64,000 nt of DNA from Phycisphaerales bacterium (GCA_020846975.1 JADLCX010000076.1:1-64000), one strand, 5' to 3'; shown: positions 17,199 to 26,689, counted from the first letter of the stretch. Translations and numbers: made by a program. Notes: a model not told the origin generated them from the sequence alone.

Positions 17199-17618
17199 AT
17201 GATCCACCCCGCCCCGACCTCGCCGATCGCCCCCACGCTCGCCCGCGGCGTTCTTGCCGCCTCTGGGCCGCACGCGGTGATCGAGTTCCCCAACACGAAC
17301 TACCAGGTCCATCTCGTGCCCACAGCGCCGATCACCTCGCCTGTCGGCAAGAGGATTGTCGGAACGATCACCGCACGGGCGCGGCGCGTGGATGTCGTGG
17401 ACACCGGCGGCAGTTTCGTCGAGCCCGTGGCCGGACGGCCGCGGCGCGTGCAGGGGCGCGTGGTGGCGATCGACCCGCGGCGCAACACGATCGTTGTCAA
17501 CGCCGGCGTGCCGATCCACCTGGTGCTGACGGATGAGCGACAGGAGGCGGGCCAGTTCGAGCCGGGCTCGCTCGTCTCGACCGATGTGCTCGACGGCGCG
17601 ACGTTCACGGCGCAATGA
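17199..17618 (+). CDS. Hypothetical protein, probably co-transcribed with trpG
   Basis: A 139-residue protein I do not recognise. It has no signal peptide or membrane segment. The pattern is mainly beta (AVIEFPNTNYQVHLV, GTITARARRVDVVD, GRVVAIDPRRNTIVVNAG), compatible with a small beta-barrel of the OB type. The ATG lies three bases after the trpG stop, so translation is likely coupled. The function is unknown. Confidence 0.65.
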   Translation: MIHPAPTSPIAPTLARGVLAASGPHAVIEFPNTNYQVHLVPTAPITSPVGKRIVGTITARARRVDVVDTGGSFVEPVAGRPRRVQGRVVAIDPRRNTIVVNAGVPIHLVLTDERQEAGQFEPGSLVSTDVLDGATFTAQ

Positions 17619-17737
17619 GCCGCCGCGCAGTCTCAACGCGACCGCCCCGGCGTGGGCTTGAGGGCAGCATACCGGGATAGGCGGTGCCCGTAGACGGTCG
17701 TTCGGGCTTTGCAGCGGACGGGGAGCCGGCGACAGCC

Positions 17738-18265
17738 TCACTGGTTGGAGACGCTCTGCCAGTAGTCGGTGAAGGCATCGAGCCAGCCCTCCGCCTCGTA
17801 CTCATCGCCCGACATCAACGTTGCCTCGATCATGTACGCGACGAACCGTCGGACGCAGAGCCTCTGCGGAACGGTCAGGATCTCGAACTTGCGCAGCATG
17901 ATCTGTCCGCCGCGGTGCCTCCGCGCGCCGACGGCGAGATGGAACAGGATTCCACGATCACAGCCACCCCTGACGCACAGAACCATGGCCGCGGGGAGGT
18001 AGTAGCGGAAGCCGATGGGATCGAGAAAACTGAAGCCTCCGAGACCCGGCGCGGGCTCCCAGTCTCGGTGCTCCTCGAGCAACTCCGTCCAGTGATGGTC
18101 TGTGTCTTCGCGGCCCTCTCGGGCGACTTCATCAACGGAGCAGCAGCGGTCCGTCGCCTCGGCCTGACTCCATGACACGCCGCCGGCGCGCGAAACGTCT
18201 CGGAACACCGCGTCGATGTGTTCGAGCAGCCCCGCGCGTTCCTTTTCCAGCTCGGCGTGTGTCAT
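17738..18265 (-). CDS. Hypothetical protein, resembles DUF6714
   Basis: A 175-residue soluble protein. The pattern W-x-E-L...SFLDPIGFRYYLPAAMVL with a following helical half resembles the DUF6714 family, whose function is not known. The N-terminal helix ELEKERAGLLEHIDAVFRDV and the C-terminal EAEGWLDAFTDYW support a compact helical protein. ATG 18265 was chosen because upstream codons are Pro/Arg-rich. It lies 83 bp downstream of the permease on the same strand, where an OppC gene might be expected. Confidence 0.6.
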   Translation of the reverse strand: MTHAELEKERAGLLEHIDAVFRDVSRAGGVSWSQAEATDRCCSVDEVAREGREDTDHHWTELLEEHRDWEPAPGLGGFSFLDPIGFRYYLPAAMVLCVRGGCDRGILFHLAVGARRHRGGQIMLRKFEILTVPQRLCVRRFVAYMIEATLMSGDEYEAEGWLDAFTDYWQSVSNQ

Positions 18266-18348
18266 GGCTCTGCGCTTCGCGGCCGCACGAGTAGCGGGAA
18301 CCCCATCACCACGCGCGGGTGTGGCGCGGATGGTGGCGCCCGGCCGGA

Positions 18349-19356
18349 TCACTCAATCCTCGGATCGACCCAGCGGTACATGACGTCAACGGCGAGGTTG
18401 AAGAGGATAAGCATCGTCGCGAAGATGAGGACGACGCCCATGATGAGGAACAGGTCCTTGTTGAGAACCGCGTTGACGAAGTGCTGGCCCATGCCGGGGA
18501 CGAAGAAGACACGCTCGACGACGAAAGAGCCGGTCATGGCGAGCGCGGTGGCGGGCCCGAGGTAGCTCAGCACCGGGAGAAAGGCGTTCTTGAGCGCGTG
18601 CTTCAGGAGGATCTTTGATTCGGGCAGGCCCTTGGCGCGGGCCGTGCGGATGAAGTCGGCCTTGAGGTGCTCCACCATGCCCATGCGCGTGAGGCGGGCG
18701 ATATAGGCGGCAAAGGGGAGGCTGAGGGTGAGTGCGGGAAGCACGAGGTTGCTCAGGCGTCCCCAGCCGCCGATGGTGCCCCAGCCGAGCCAGACCGGAA
18801 AGATGAGAACCAGGGTGGTTCCGATGACGAAGCTGGGGAGACTGATTCCAACGAGCGCGACGATGAGCGTGGCGAGGTCGGCGAGAGAGTTGGGCCGGAT
18901 GGCCCCGACGACACCGGCGGCGAGGCCGAGCACGAGCGCCATCAGGATCGCGGCAAGCCCGAGTGTCATCGAGACCGGCAGAGAGTCGGCGATGATCTGG
19001 TTGACGCGCCAATCGGGGTTCTTCAGCGACGGGCCGAGGTCGAAGATGTAGCGCACGGGCGGGGCCTGTCCGGCGGCTTCCGCTCGCCGCTGATTCTCGG
19101 CCGCGCGCCCGGAGAAGCGATCGCCGAGCCACTTCATCCCCGTCGCGTTCCTGAGGTAACTGAGATAAAACGACGGGAAGGAATCGAGGTTGTACTGGCG
19201 CTTCATGGCCTCGATGACGGCCGGCGGCGGCTTGCGGCCCTCGGGGTTCTCGAGTGGATTGCCCGGCACCGCCCACGCGAGCGCGAGCGTGAGTGTGTAG
19301 ATCACCGCGAGGATGATGGGGATCTGGGCCAGGCGGCGGAGGATGAGGGAGAGCAT
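18349..19356 (-). CDS. Oligopeptide/dipeptide ABC transporter permease (OppB/DppB type)
   Basis: An inner-membrane permease of 335 residues. The first segment (LILRRLAQIPIILAVIYTLT) begins like OppB, an extracytoplasmic loop of about 100 residues follows, and five further segments carry the binding-protein-dependent transport domain. The EAA-loop contact with the ATPase is seen in DFIRTARAKGLPESKILLKHAL. The family normally pairs with OppC. The binding protein is upstream on the same strand but a broken four-helix-bundle gene now separates them, and no OppC, OppD or OppF lies in the window. ATG 19356 starts exactly at the first membrane segment. Confidence 0.92.
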   Translation of the reverse strand: MLSLILRRLAQIPIILAVIYTLTLALAWAVPGNPLENPEGRKPPPAVIEAMKRQYNLDSFPSFYLSYLRNATGMKWLGDRFSGRAAENQRRAEAAGQAPPVRYIFDLGPSLKNPDWRVNQIIADSLPVSMTLGLAAILMALVLGLAAGVVGAIRPNSLADLATLIVALVGISLPSFVIGTTLVLIFPVWLGWGTIGGWGRLSNLVLPALTLSLPFAAYIARLTRMGMVEHLKADFIRTARAKGLPESKILLKHALKNAFLPVLSYLGPATALAMTGSFVVERVFFVPGMGQHFVNAVLNKDLFLIMGVVLIFATMLILFNLAVDVMYRWVDPRIE

Positions 19357-19403
19357 GGTGGGCAGCAAGCCGGAAGCAGAGCAGGAATCAGGAAGCGGGG
19401 GAG

Positions 19404-19768
19404 TCAGTGGGTTCGAGATTCGATCGACCGGATGAGGCCTCGGAAGGCGCGAGCGCACTCGTTCAGGAGGCCGAAGTCAGGAGCATCCGGCGCAAGCAGT
19501 TCGAGTGTACAGGCATGAGCAACCGTGTTTCGAGTTCGGATTGCGAGCCGCGAGCCATGCGATGGAACCGAAGAACATCCGGCGGAGACTCTCGACCATA
19601 GCCCTCGGCGATGTTGGATGGCACGCCCACCGCAGATCGCCGGATCTGGACGGTCACACCGAGACGCTCGTCGGTTGGAAAAGCACGGGCAAGAGGGTGC
19701 GCACCGCGGGCCGGTTCCATCGCTTCCTGCGATGCGATTAAGTCGGCACAGCCGTTGTGGTCTTGCAT
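19404..19768 (-). pseudogene. Frameshifted four-helix-bundle protein (23S rRNA IVS-type)
   Basis: The frame starting at 19768 encodes most of a four-helix-bundle (bacterial IVS/S23-like) protein: DLIASQEAMEPAR, FPTDERLGVTVQIRRSAVGV and PSNIAEGYGRESPPDVLRF followed by SELETRLL. It then loses the pattern. The expected C-terminal helix (LLNECARAFRGLIRSIES) continues in another frame, which stops at 19404. One frameshift near 19515-19530 would explain this. Such genes are often inserted in 23S rRNA intervening sequences or scattered in genomes, and their function is unclear. Here it sits between the binding-protein and permease genes of a transporter. A sequencing error is an alternative explanation. 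Confidence 0.7.
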
Positions 19769-19788
19769 TGGCCTGTCCTGCCTGCCGG

Positions 19789-21672
19789 CTACCGCTCACC
19801 GCTCACTGCTTTCGGCGCGTCGCTCCCCTTCCCGTCCCCGAAGATGTCCACCTCGTACATGTTCTGCTCCTGGCGCGGGTGGCTCGATATGCCGGTCAGC
19901 CTGTGCGGGTCGAACATGTACATCTGCACGTAGTGGTAGATCGGGATCAGCGGCAGGTCCTGATCGACGATGAGCGATTCGGCCCGCGACAGAATCTCGT
20001 ACCGCTTCGCGGGGTCGGCCTCGCGGTCGGCGCGGTTCATCAAGCCCTCAAACTCGGGGCTGTCGTACTTGCGGTCGTTGTTGCCGTCGTCGCGCCGGCT
20101 CAGGTCCAGGAAGGTCGCGGGGTCGCCGTAATCGCCGAACCAGCCGGCGCGCCCGATCATGTAGTTCTGATTCTTGAGGTCGTCCTTGAACACGGCGATC
20201 TCGCGAGTGACCAGTTCGACGTTGACCCCGAGGTGGGTCTCCCAGTCGCGGGCCACGGCCTGGGCCACGATGTCGTGACCACCGTCCTTGTTGAAGAGGA
20301 GCTCGACGGTGATGAAGCCCTTGCCGCCCGGAAAGCCGGCCTCTTCGAGGAGCCTTCTCGCCGCGGGCGGATCAAACGGCAGGCCGTCGGGCGAGCGATA
20401 GCCCGCGAGCGAGCCGGGTGGGATCAGCGTCGTCGCAACCTTCTCGCCGACCCGCCGCACTTCGTCGACGATGCGCCGCTTGTCGATGGCCATCGTGAAG
20501 GCGCGCCGAACCCGCGGATCGGCGAACGGGTTGTCGCGGCCATCCCGAAGCCTGGGCTGGCAGTTGAAGTTGTAGAAGTACGTTCCAAACGCGGGGAACG
20601 TGTGGATGCTGGCACGCGGGTCGGGCGGGAGGCGCCGGTCGATCTCGACGGGATCGAGGCCCTGCGCTCGGAGCGACCGGTACTCGTCATTGTGCTCGGT
20701 GTAGTAGCGGAGCTTGTCGGCGAGAATCTCCGCGCGGTACGTGGCGGAGGTGTCGCTCAGCCAGTCGATCCCGCCGGATCGGAACGCGAGCACGGCGGCA
20801 TTCGGATCCTCGATCGAGGGAATCGCGATCGAGCCGATGGCGATGCGGCCGGAGTCCCAGTAGTGCGGGTTGCGCTCGAGCCGCATGTCGCGCCGGAATC
20901 GCCACGTCACGAGTTGGAACGGACCGTTCGAGACCATCAGCGGCGGCTTGGTCCATCCGAACTGGATGTCGAGCTTGCCCGTCGCGCGGTCGGGCAGTTC
21001 GTACTGGCTGACCAGCGGCGGATATACGGGGTAGAACACCGCGAAGGCACAGAGTTCGAGGAACGGCGGGAACGGCAGCGCGAGCGTGAAGGTGAGCGTG
21101 CGGTCGTCGATGGCGCGCAGGGCCACGGTTTCGGTGAACCTCTGCTCGGTCTGCTTCCACATTCTCCACGCGGCGGTCTCGTGCAGCGGGCACGAGTCGT
21201 CGCCCGGGTCGGGCTTGAACGTTTCGAGCCGGGCCTGGCGCCAATCGAAGAACTCCTCGGCCCCGGCGATCTTCTGAAACAAGGCGGTGTAGTCGCTCGC
21301 GGTATCCGGGAGCAGGGCGCGGCGCCACGAGTAGACAAACTGCTGAGCCGTCACCGGCTCGCCGTTGGACCACCTGGCGTCCGAACGCAGGTGAAACGTG
21401 TAGGTCAGCCCGTCGGGCGAGACTTCCCATCGCTCGGCAACACCGGGCAGCAGGCTGTAGCCCGCCGAAAAAACGTCGTGGCGGACCAGGCCCTCGAAGA
21501 GGCACCTCGCCACGCGGAGGTCCTGCATCCACGACATCTTCTGGAGGTCGAGCGTGGTGACATCGCCGCGGTTGATGAACGTGAAATCCGCGGGCGGCTG
21601 GGGCCGGTCGGTGACGACCGTCGCGCCGATGGCGATGGCCAGGAGCAGGAAAGGGAGGAGCAGGCGGCGCAC
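19789..21672 (-). CDS. Peptide ABC transporter substrate-binding protein (OppA/SBP_bac_5)
   Basis: A periplasmic solute-binding protein of 627 residues. An N-terminal hydrophobic segment (LLLPFLLLAIAIGATVV) without a lipobox gives export or membrane anchoring. The SBP_bac_5 pattern is clear: EGLVRHDVFSAGYSLLPGVA, the family core WEVSPDGLTYTFHLRSDARW, RRAFTMAIDKRRIVDEV and PLIPIYHYVQMYMFDPHRLTG near the end. It captures peptides or similar ligands for the OppB-type permease downstream. The start is GTG 21672; TACCAT lies only three bases before it. The final residues (KAVSGER) are encoded by a CGCTCAC tandem heptamer at about 19789-19805 and probably extend the original tail. Confidence 0.9.
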   Translation of the reverse strand: MRRLLLPFLLLAIAIGATVVTDRPQPPADFTFINRGDVTTLDLQKMSWMQDLRVARCLFEGLVRHDVFSAGYSLLPGVAERWEVSPDGLTYTFHLRSDARWSNGEPVTAQQFVYSWRRALLPDTASDYTALFQKIAGAEEFFDWRQARLETFKPDPGDDSCPLHETAAWRMWKQTEQRFTETVALRAIDDRTLTFTLALPFPPFLELCAFAVFYPVYPPLVSQYELPDRATGKLDIQFGWTKPPLMVSNGPFQLVTWRFRRDMRLERNPHYWDSGRIAIGSIAIPSIEDPNAAVLAFRSGGIDWLSDTSATYRAEILADKLRYYTEHNDEYRSLRAQGLDPVEIDRRLPPDPRASIHTFPAFGTYFYNFNCQPRLRDGRDNPFADPRVRRAFTMAIDKRRIVDEVRRVGEKVATTLIPPGSLAGYRSPDGLPFDPPAARRLLEEAGFPGGKGFITVELLFNKDGGHDIVAQAVARDWETHLGVNVELVTREIAVFKDDLKNQNYMIGRAGWFGDYGDPATFLDLSRRDDGNNDRKYDSPEFEGLMNRADREADPAKRYEILSRAESLIVDQDLPLIPIYHYVQMYMFDPHRLTGISSHPRQEQNMYEVDIFGDGKGSDAPKAVSGER

Positions 21673-21868
21673 GGGATGGTACCCGGAGAGGTCGATGGAA
21701 CAGGAGCCCGGATCGCGTCCGTCACCGGCGACAGGACGGCGGTGCCGCTCATGGTATCGGTGCGCAGCAGAGACTCGCCGCGAAGTTCGCGGATGGTTGG
21801 CCGGAATCGTTGCGTTGGGTGCCCGCCCCCTTCGATACGGATTTCGCCCAGCCCCGAGAAACGATCGC

Positions 21869-23077
21869 CTACTTGTAACGATCGATCGGGAAGGCGAACG
21901 GGGGCTTGATCAGCAGGCCGTCCGGTCCGATCAGCCGGTCGGCATCCCGCTTGAACTTCTCGAAATCGGCGGGAACGGCCGGCTTATCGCCGCCGGGCGA
22001 AGGCTGGCCATTGAGCGACTGGTCGAGATTCAAGGACGAGAGCGGTGTCGCACCCGCCTTGCGGGCGGCGTAGGACGCCAGCGTCTCGGCGGCTCGAACG
22101 ATCTGGCCGAGGGAATCGGGCGCGGCCCATCCATCGGTCGAAGCGTTGGCGTCGATCTGACGGCGCACGAAGGCGACAAGGTCGCCCGCCACGCCGCCCG
22201 CCTGGATGATGGTCGCTGACGAGAACCCGGAGTTGACGTTTTCGTCGATCACGCCCTCGAAAAGGGCCTTGGCGGCGCGGGCGTAGGCGCTGTGGAAGCC
22301 CGCGGCGTTCGGGTCCTTGATCCGAGCCTGAATGGCGGCGCACAAGCCCTGGGCGGCATCATTGCGGATGCCGGGGATCTTGCCCTCGGGCACCTTCGCC
22401 GCGGAGTTGAAGGCCGCGACGAGGGCATCGGCGACATCGGCGTTGGGCTCGGTGCGGAGCGCGGACTGGAGATCGGTCAGCGCACGCGATGCGTCGTTCT
22501 TGGAAAGGGCGGGCTGGCCGGGTCCGCGGACCGCATCGAAGGTGCGGGCGACACCGAGCGCGGCCACGAGCCGAACCGCCGGGCGGTTGGGCTCTCGCTC
22601 CTTGATCGCCGGCAGAAGGGCATCGAGCGACGGCCTCGCACCGATCTCGCCGAGCACGCTGGCGGCGTTGATCGCCGTCTGCTCGTTGGGGCTCTTGAGA
22701 AGATCCTTCAACTTGGCGCCGGAGGCGTTCACGACGGCGGCATCGGCGTACTCGACGCGGAAGGCGGTACCGATCTTGTCCGACCGGAACGGCCGGATGA
22801 GGGCCTTACGCGAGACCGAGATCTGTTCGGGCGTACCGCCGAGGCCGGGAGCGTGCCGCTTCACGTACTCGAGGATCTGCGCCTTGTCCTCGCCGGAGAG
22901 CGAGTCGGATTGAACGATGGTCTCGGGAAGGCTCCCGGCAAGCTGAGCTTGAACCGGTGCGACGAGGATTACCAACCCGAGAACCCCGGCGAACACCGCC
23001 GCGGCACGCCGACCGGGGCCCGAGCACGGCCGCGCGGCGGAGGTCGAGGGGAACAGGCGGGGTGTTGGGGTCGTCAT
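21869..23077 (-). CDS. Exported protein with HEAT-like repeats, function unknown
   Basis: A 402-residue protein. A long n-region is followed by the hydrophobic core AAVFAGVLGLVILVAPVQA and a cleavage site before QLAG. The mature part is helical and contains repeat-like stretches (TAINAASVLGEIGARPSLDALLPAI, RPAVRLVAALGVARTFDAV) typical of HEAT repeats, which bind other proteins. No enzymatic motif is seen. ATG 23077 has no good ribosome-binding site. It lies 75 bp downstream of the coiled-coil lipoprotein gene on the same strand, suggesting a shared envelope role. Confidence 0.65.
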   Translation of the reverse strand: MTTPTPRLFPSTSAARPCSGPGRRAAAVFAGVLGLVILVAPVQAQLAGSLPETIVQSDSLSGEDKAQILEYVKRHAPGLGGTPEQISVSRKALIRPFRSDKIGTAFRVEYADAAVVNASGAKLKDLLKSPNEQTAINAASVLGEIGARPSLDALLPAIKEREPNRPAVRLVAALGVARTFDAVRGPGQPALSKNDASRALTDLQSALRTEPNADVADALVAAFNSAAKVPEGKIPGIRNDAAQGLCAAIQARIKDPNAAGFHSAYARAAKALFEGVIDENVNSGFSSATIIQAGGVAGDLVAFVRRQIDANASTDGWAAPDSLGQIVRAAETLASYAARKAGATPLSSLNLDQSLNGQPSPGGDKPAVPADFEKFKRDADRLIGPDGLLIKPPFAFPIDRYK

Positions 23078-23152
23078 GCGCTTGGGGAGGGGTAGATCGG
23101 ACCGAAAGGCGATCAAAACGGGCGGGAAAGCTAGTCGGCGAGGAGAGGTGAA

Positions 23153-25198
23153 TCAACCGCCCCCGCCGCCACCACCTCCGCCACCCCCATCCCCCCCGCC
23201 GCCATTGCCTCCCCCGGCGGGCTTGCGGCCCCCGCCGCCGGCCCGCATCATGGCCATCATCATTTCCTTCGTGATTTCCTGCTCAAACGCCGCGGCATCG
23301 GCGATCTTGCCCGCGTTCAAGCCGTCGGCGAGGCGCTTGAAGCCGTCGGTCACGCCCTTCACCAGGGGTTTCATGGCCTTGGCCTGCTGAAGATTGGCCT
23401 TCTCCTCCGGTGTGGCGCCCAGTTCGGACATCCACTTGCCCTCGACCTTGTTCACGACCGTAGTCTTCTCGGGCTTCTCCGGGTCGTCGAACACGCGGGC
23501 CTGGGTCGGCGAGACGACCTCAATCCTGGCGGTCTTGCAATCGAGTTTGTTGGCCTTCTCGATCTCCTTGCTGCCGACGAAGCTGTCGAGCATCTTGCCG
23601 AGCGGCTTGATCTGCGGGTTCTCGCTCTCGTCGAGGAGGGTGAGGAGGTCCTTGCCGAGCTTGTCCTTGCACGCGGTCGAGAGGGCCTGGCCCGAGGAGA
23701 GCGCGCTGGTCATCAGTTCGACGATCTCCTTGTCGTCCGCGGAGCGCGCATCCACAAACTCCGCCGCGCCCGCGAAATCGCGGTTGCGCACCTTCTCGTT
23801 GACCATGCACAGCGTGTCACGCACCTCTTTCTCGACCGCAGCCTTGTCAAAGTCGGCGGGAGCGGCCGCGGGCTTGTCGGACTCGGCCGAAAGAGCCTTG
23901 AGACGGTCGGCCAGCTTGTCGAGCCGGTCGTTGAGTTCTTTCGACGCTGCGCCGCCCGACTTGCCCCGCTCGAACAGCTCGAACGCGGCCTTGTAGGCGT
24001 CCTGAGCGGCGGTCTTGGCGGCGCCCGCGGCGTCTTGCGCCGCCTTCGCCGAGTCGGCGGTGACGCCGCCCTTGCCGGCGCGAGCCAAGTTTCCCGCGAG
24101 CACGGCGTAGGCCTTGAGGCTGCGGTAGCGTGAAACCAGGAGATCGCCCAGAGCCTGCTGGGCACTGCCCTCGATAATTGACGCGCTGGACCGGAGGTCC
24201 TTGCCGGAGTTGCCCGCCTTCTTGGCCGCGCCGATGGCCTGCTGGTAGGCCTTGGCCGCCGAATCGCTGATCTCCTCGACCGCGGCTCGACCGGACGTCA
24301 GCGCGGCGAACGACTGGTTGACCTTCTCGAAAGTCTCGTTGGCTTCGGTCGCGGCAATGCCGGCCTGAGCGCGGGAGGCCTCGGCCCGCTGGACGTGCGA
24401 CTGACGGGCCTCGCGGAGCAGATCGACCTGGCTCTTGAGTTTGTCGGCCACGAGTTGCAGGCTGTCAACCTCCGGAGCCTGCTTGGCGGCGTCGGCGTCG
24501 AAGTCGGCGGCCTGCTTCTCGAATGCGTCGCCGCGGCGCTTGACCTCCGTGGCCTCTTCGATGATCTGGGCCTTGGCGGTCTGGGAGACGCCCTGCGCGC
24601 GGGCGCGGATCTCGGCCTCCTTGCGTCGCTCGGCCTGCGCCTGCGCGCGGGCTTGGTCGGCCTTGGCGCGGATGCCGTTCACGAGCTCGAGCTGCTTCTG
24701 CTTCTCGGCGAGGGCTCGGCCGGCCTCGGCCTCGCGCTGCCTGACCTGGTCGTCGATCTCGGCCAGTTGCGGTGTCGGGTCGAACGAGGCGAGCGCGTCG
24801 GCGGTGGCACGCTGCGACAGCGCGCGGTCGAACAGCGAGGCCACCTGCGCGGCCTCGGCGACCCATCGTCCTTCGGCCCCGGCGGCCTCCTGTGCGCTCA
24901 TCTCGCCCAGGCCGGAGTGGCCGCGGGAGACAAGGATGCTCGCCGCGGCGGCACTCCCGGAGCTTTCGCCCCCGGCGATGGGCGTCAGGGCGGCGATGAC
25001 CCCCTGGTACTTGCTCTTGCGGTCGGGGGTGTTGCCGATCGGCATGCTGCCGCTGGCCCCCAGGCCGTTGAGCGTGACGGTGGCCTTCTCGATGGCGACC
25101 TGCGCGGAGTCGGAATCGTCGCACGCGCCGATGGACAGGGCCATGCCCGCGGAAGCGACGAGGGCAGCAAGTCGGATGAACGATCGGGGGTGTCGCAT
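23153..25198 (-). CDS. Large coiled-coil lipoprotein with poly-Gly tail
   Basis: A 681-residue protein of unknown function. The signal peptide ends in a lipobox, LSIGAC, so Cys23 should be lipidated. The mature part is mostly Ala/Glu/Lys/Gln helix; coiled-coil stretches span about 150-310 (EKQKQLELVNGIRAKADQAR and similar) and 370-430. A more globular part with NKLDCKTARIEVV and GKWMSEL follows. The last 20 or so residues are almost only Gly, encoded by a C-rich run on the + strand. ATG 25198 fits the signal peptide. It could act as a periplasmic spacer or tether, which is inference. Confidence 0.7.
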   Translation of the reverse strand: MRHPRSFIRLAALVASAGMALSIGACDDSDSAQVAIEKATVTLNGLGASGSMPIGNTPDRKSKYQGVIAALTPIAGGESSGSAAAASILVSRGHSGLGEMSAQEAAGAEGRWVAEAAQVASLFDRALSQRATADALASFDPTPQLAEIDDQVRQREAEAGRALAEKQKQLELVNGIRAKADQARAQAQAERRKEAEIRARAQGVSQTAKAQIIEEATEVKRRGDAFEKQAADFDADAAKQAPEVDSLQLVADKLKSQVDLLREARQSHVQRAEASRAQAGIAATEANETFEKVNQSFAALTSGRAAVEEISDSAAKAYQQAIGAAKKAGNSGKDLRSSASIIEGSAQQALGDLLVSRYRSLKAYAVLAGNLARAGKGGVTADSAKAAQDAAGAAKTAAQDAYKAAFELFERGKSGGAASKELNDRLDKLADRLKALSAESDKPAAAPADFDKAAVEKEVRDTLCMVNEKVRNRDFAGAAEFVDARSADDKEIVELMTSALSSGQALSTACKDKLGKDLLTLLDESENPQIKPLGKMLDSFVGSKEIEKANKLDCKTARIEVVSPTQARVFDDPEKPEKTTVVNKVEGKWMSELGATPEEKANLQQAKAMKPLVKGVTDGFKRLADGLNAGKIADAAAFEQEITKEMMMAMMRAGGGGRKPAGGGNGGGGDGGGGGGGGGGG

Positions 25199-25339
25199 GG
25201 TGATGGTCTGAAGGAAGCTGGAACGAGCCGAGGCCAGAACGGCCGGGAACGGGGGACAGGGGGTCGGTCGGAACTCTATCAGATTCGTGCTGGATGCGTT
25301 GCCCCAAAAAAGCCAGGAGGCCGACCGCAACCGGCCAGG

Positions 25340-26689
25340 TCAGCGGACGATCGGGGCCTGGTTCTTGTCCGGCTTCTCCGGCTCGAAGGGCCGCAACGGG
25401 GTGTAATCGATCGGGTAATGGGGCCGCGGCCGGTACAGGGATTCGAGCCACTCGACGGCCCGCTTAAACTGTTTGTCGTCGGTGTCCTGGAATGTGGGCT
25501 TCCAGGCGTCGTGCCCGGACGCGCCCCGCGGCACGGCCGGGTGAGGAAAGAGGGAGTCCTCGCGGGGCAGCCCAGCCTGTAGCAGGGGCGACCGCTCGGG
25601 GTTGTCCCAGTTGATGAGGGACGAGCCGCGGTCGGTAACGTAGCGGTTGAGGATGTAGAAGTTGGTATAGACCGACTGCTCGGAGTTGGGGGCGCGATTG
25701 TGAAGGATGAGCCGGCCCGCGTCGTTGCCGCCGTGGCAGGCATTGGTGGCGCACGACATGAGCCACGTCCGCTGGATGTCGTCCCGGAACAGCTTGATGA
25801 CGCGGGGCTGGTCGATGACGTCTACCTGCCCGTAATAGTCGCGGGCCTGGAGGCGGAACATGAGGTCGAGGACCTCGACCGCGGGCTTTCGCAGAATGGC
25901 CTCGCGGCCTTCGCGCGTGACGGGAACGAGCGGGTGCCCGGAAAAGGCGGCGAGCATCTTGCTGATCGTCTCTCGCGGGATGGTGAGGCGGGGCTTGTCC
26001 TTGAGATCGACCTCGTAAACCTTGATCAGGCGGATCTGCTCGGGAGAAAGAAGCGGAAACTCGCCCGGGCGCGGGGGCTGGGGGTTGGCGGACTCCGGGC
26101 CGGGGCCGGGCTGGACCGCTTCCGCGGGATGGCCCTTGAGCCTCAGAACGATCTGCTGCTCCAGCACGGACTTGAGACGGCGCGCGCCGCCGTGGTCGGG
26201 GTTGATGGCCAGCGCCCTCTGCGCCTCGGTAAGCGCGAGCGCGTAACGCTCACGGGCCTGGAGCCACTCGGCAAGGTGCACGATCTGATCGGGATCATCG
26301 CCGATCGACTCCCGCATCTGCGTGTATCGCTGCATGACCGGCGGCAGCATGTCGTACTTTTCCACCTCGTCCATCGACAGACGGGTGTTGATGCCCGAGA
26401 TGCGGAGCGTGACCTGCTCACGGGTGGCGTCGATCAGCAGCCCCGAGAGGCGCTGGCCGTTCTTCAGATAGACGGTCACTTCGGGAAGTTCGGGGGCGGA
26501 ATCGACCGGCGCGACACTCGTTGGCGCGGCCGGAGTTGCCGCGGCCGGCGGTGCAGCGGCGGGTGCGGGCGTTTCGGACGTTTGTCCGCGGGCCCACGCC
26601 CCGGTGCCGACGACGGCCAGACCGCACACAACCACGCGACAACGTGCTCGGGTGACGGACCATGACCATTGCGTGCGAGGGCGATGCAT
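25340..26689 (-). CDS. Exported planctomycete protein with CX4CH site and TPR-like region
   Basis: A 449-residue protein. The signal peptide (CRVVVCGLAVVGTGAWARG) is followed by an Ala/Pro-rich linker. An SMN/Sm-like strand pair (VTVYLKNGQRLSGLLIDA) comes next, then a short TPR-like helix pair (YALALTEAQRALAINPDH). The C-terminal half holds SCATNACHGG, a CX4CH motif resembling the rarer class of haem c sites, in a context found in planctomycete cytochrome-like proteins. The conserved C-terminal QFKRAVEWLESLYRPRPHY suggests a defined domain. ATG 26689 begins the signal peptide. Haem attachment is uncertain, and the Cys pair could instead bind metal or form a disulphide. Confidence 0.65.
   Translation of the reverse strand: MHRPRTQWSWSVTRARCRVVVCGLAVVGTGAWARGQTSETPAPAAAPPAAATPAAPTSVAPVDSAPELPEVTVYLKNGQRLSGLLIDATREQVTLRISGINTRLSMDEVEKYDMLPPVMQRYTQMRESIGDDPDQIVHLAEWLQARERYALALTEAQRALAINPDHGGARRLKSVLEQQIVLRLKGHPAEAVQPGPGPESANPQPPRPGEFPLLSPEQIRLIKVYEVDLKDKPRLTIPRETISKMLAAFSGHPLVPVTREGREAILRKPAVEVLDLMFRLQARDYYGQVDVIDQPRVIKLFRDDIQRTWLMSCATNACHGGNDAGRLILHNRAPNSEQSVYTNFYILNRYVTDRGSSLINWDNPERSPLLQAGLPREDSLFPHPAVPRGASGHDAWKPTFQDTDDKQFKRAVEWLESLYRPRPHYPIDYTPLRPFEPEKPDKNQAPIVR

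Noticed and set aside
19525..21909. A 794-codon open frame on the + strand opposite the OppA-like gene
   Set aside because: It has no domain and no start signals, and it mirrors a real SBP_bac_5 gene.
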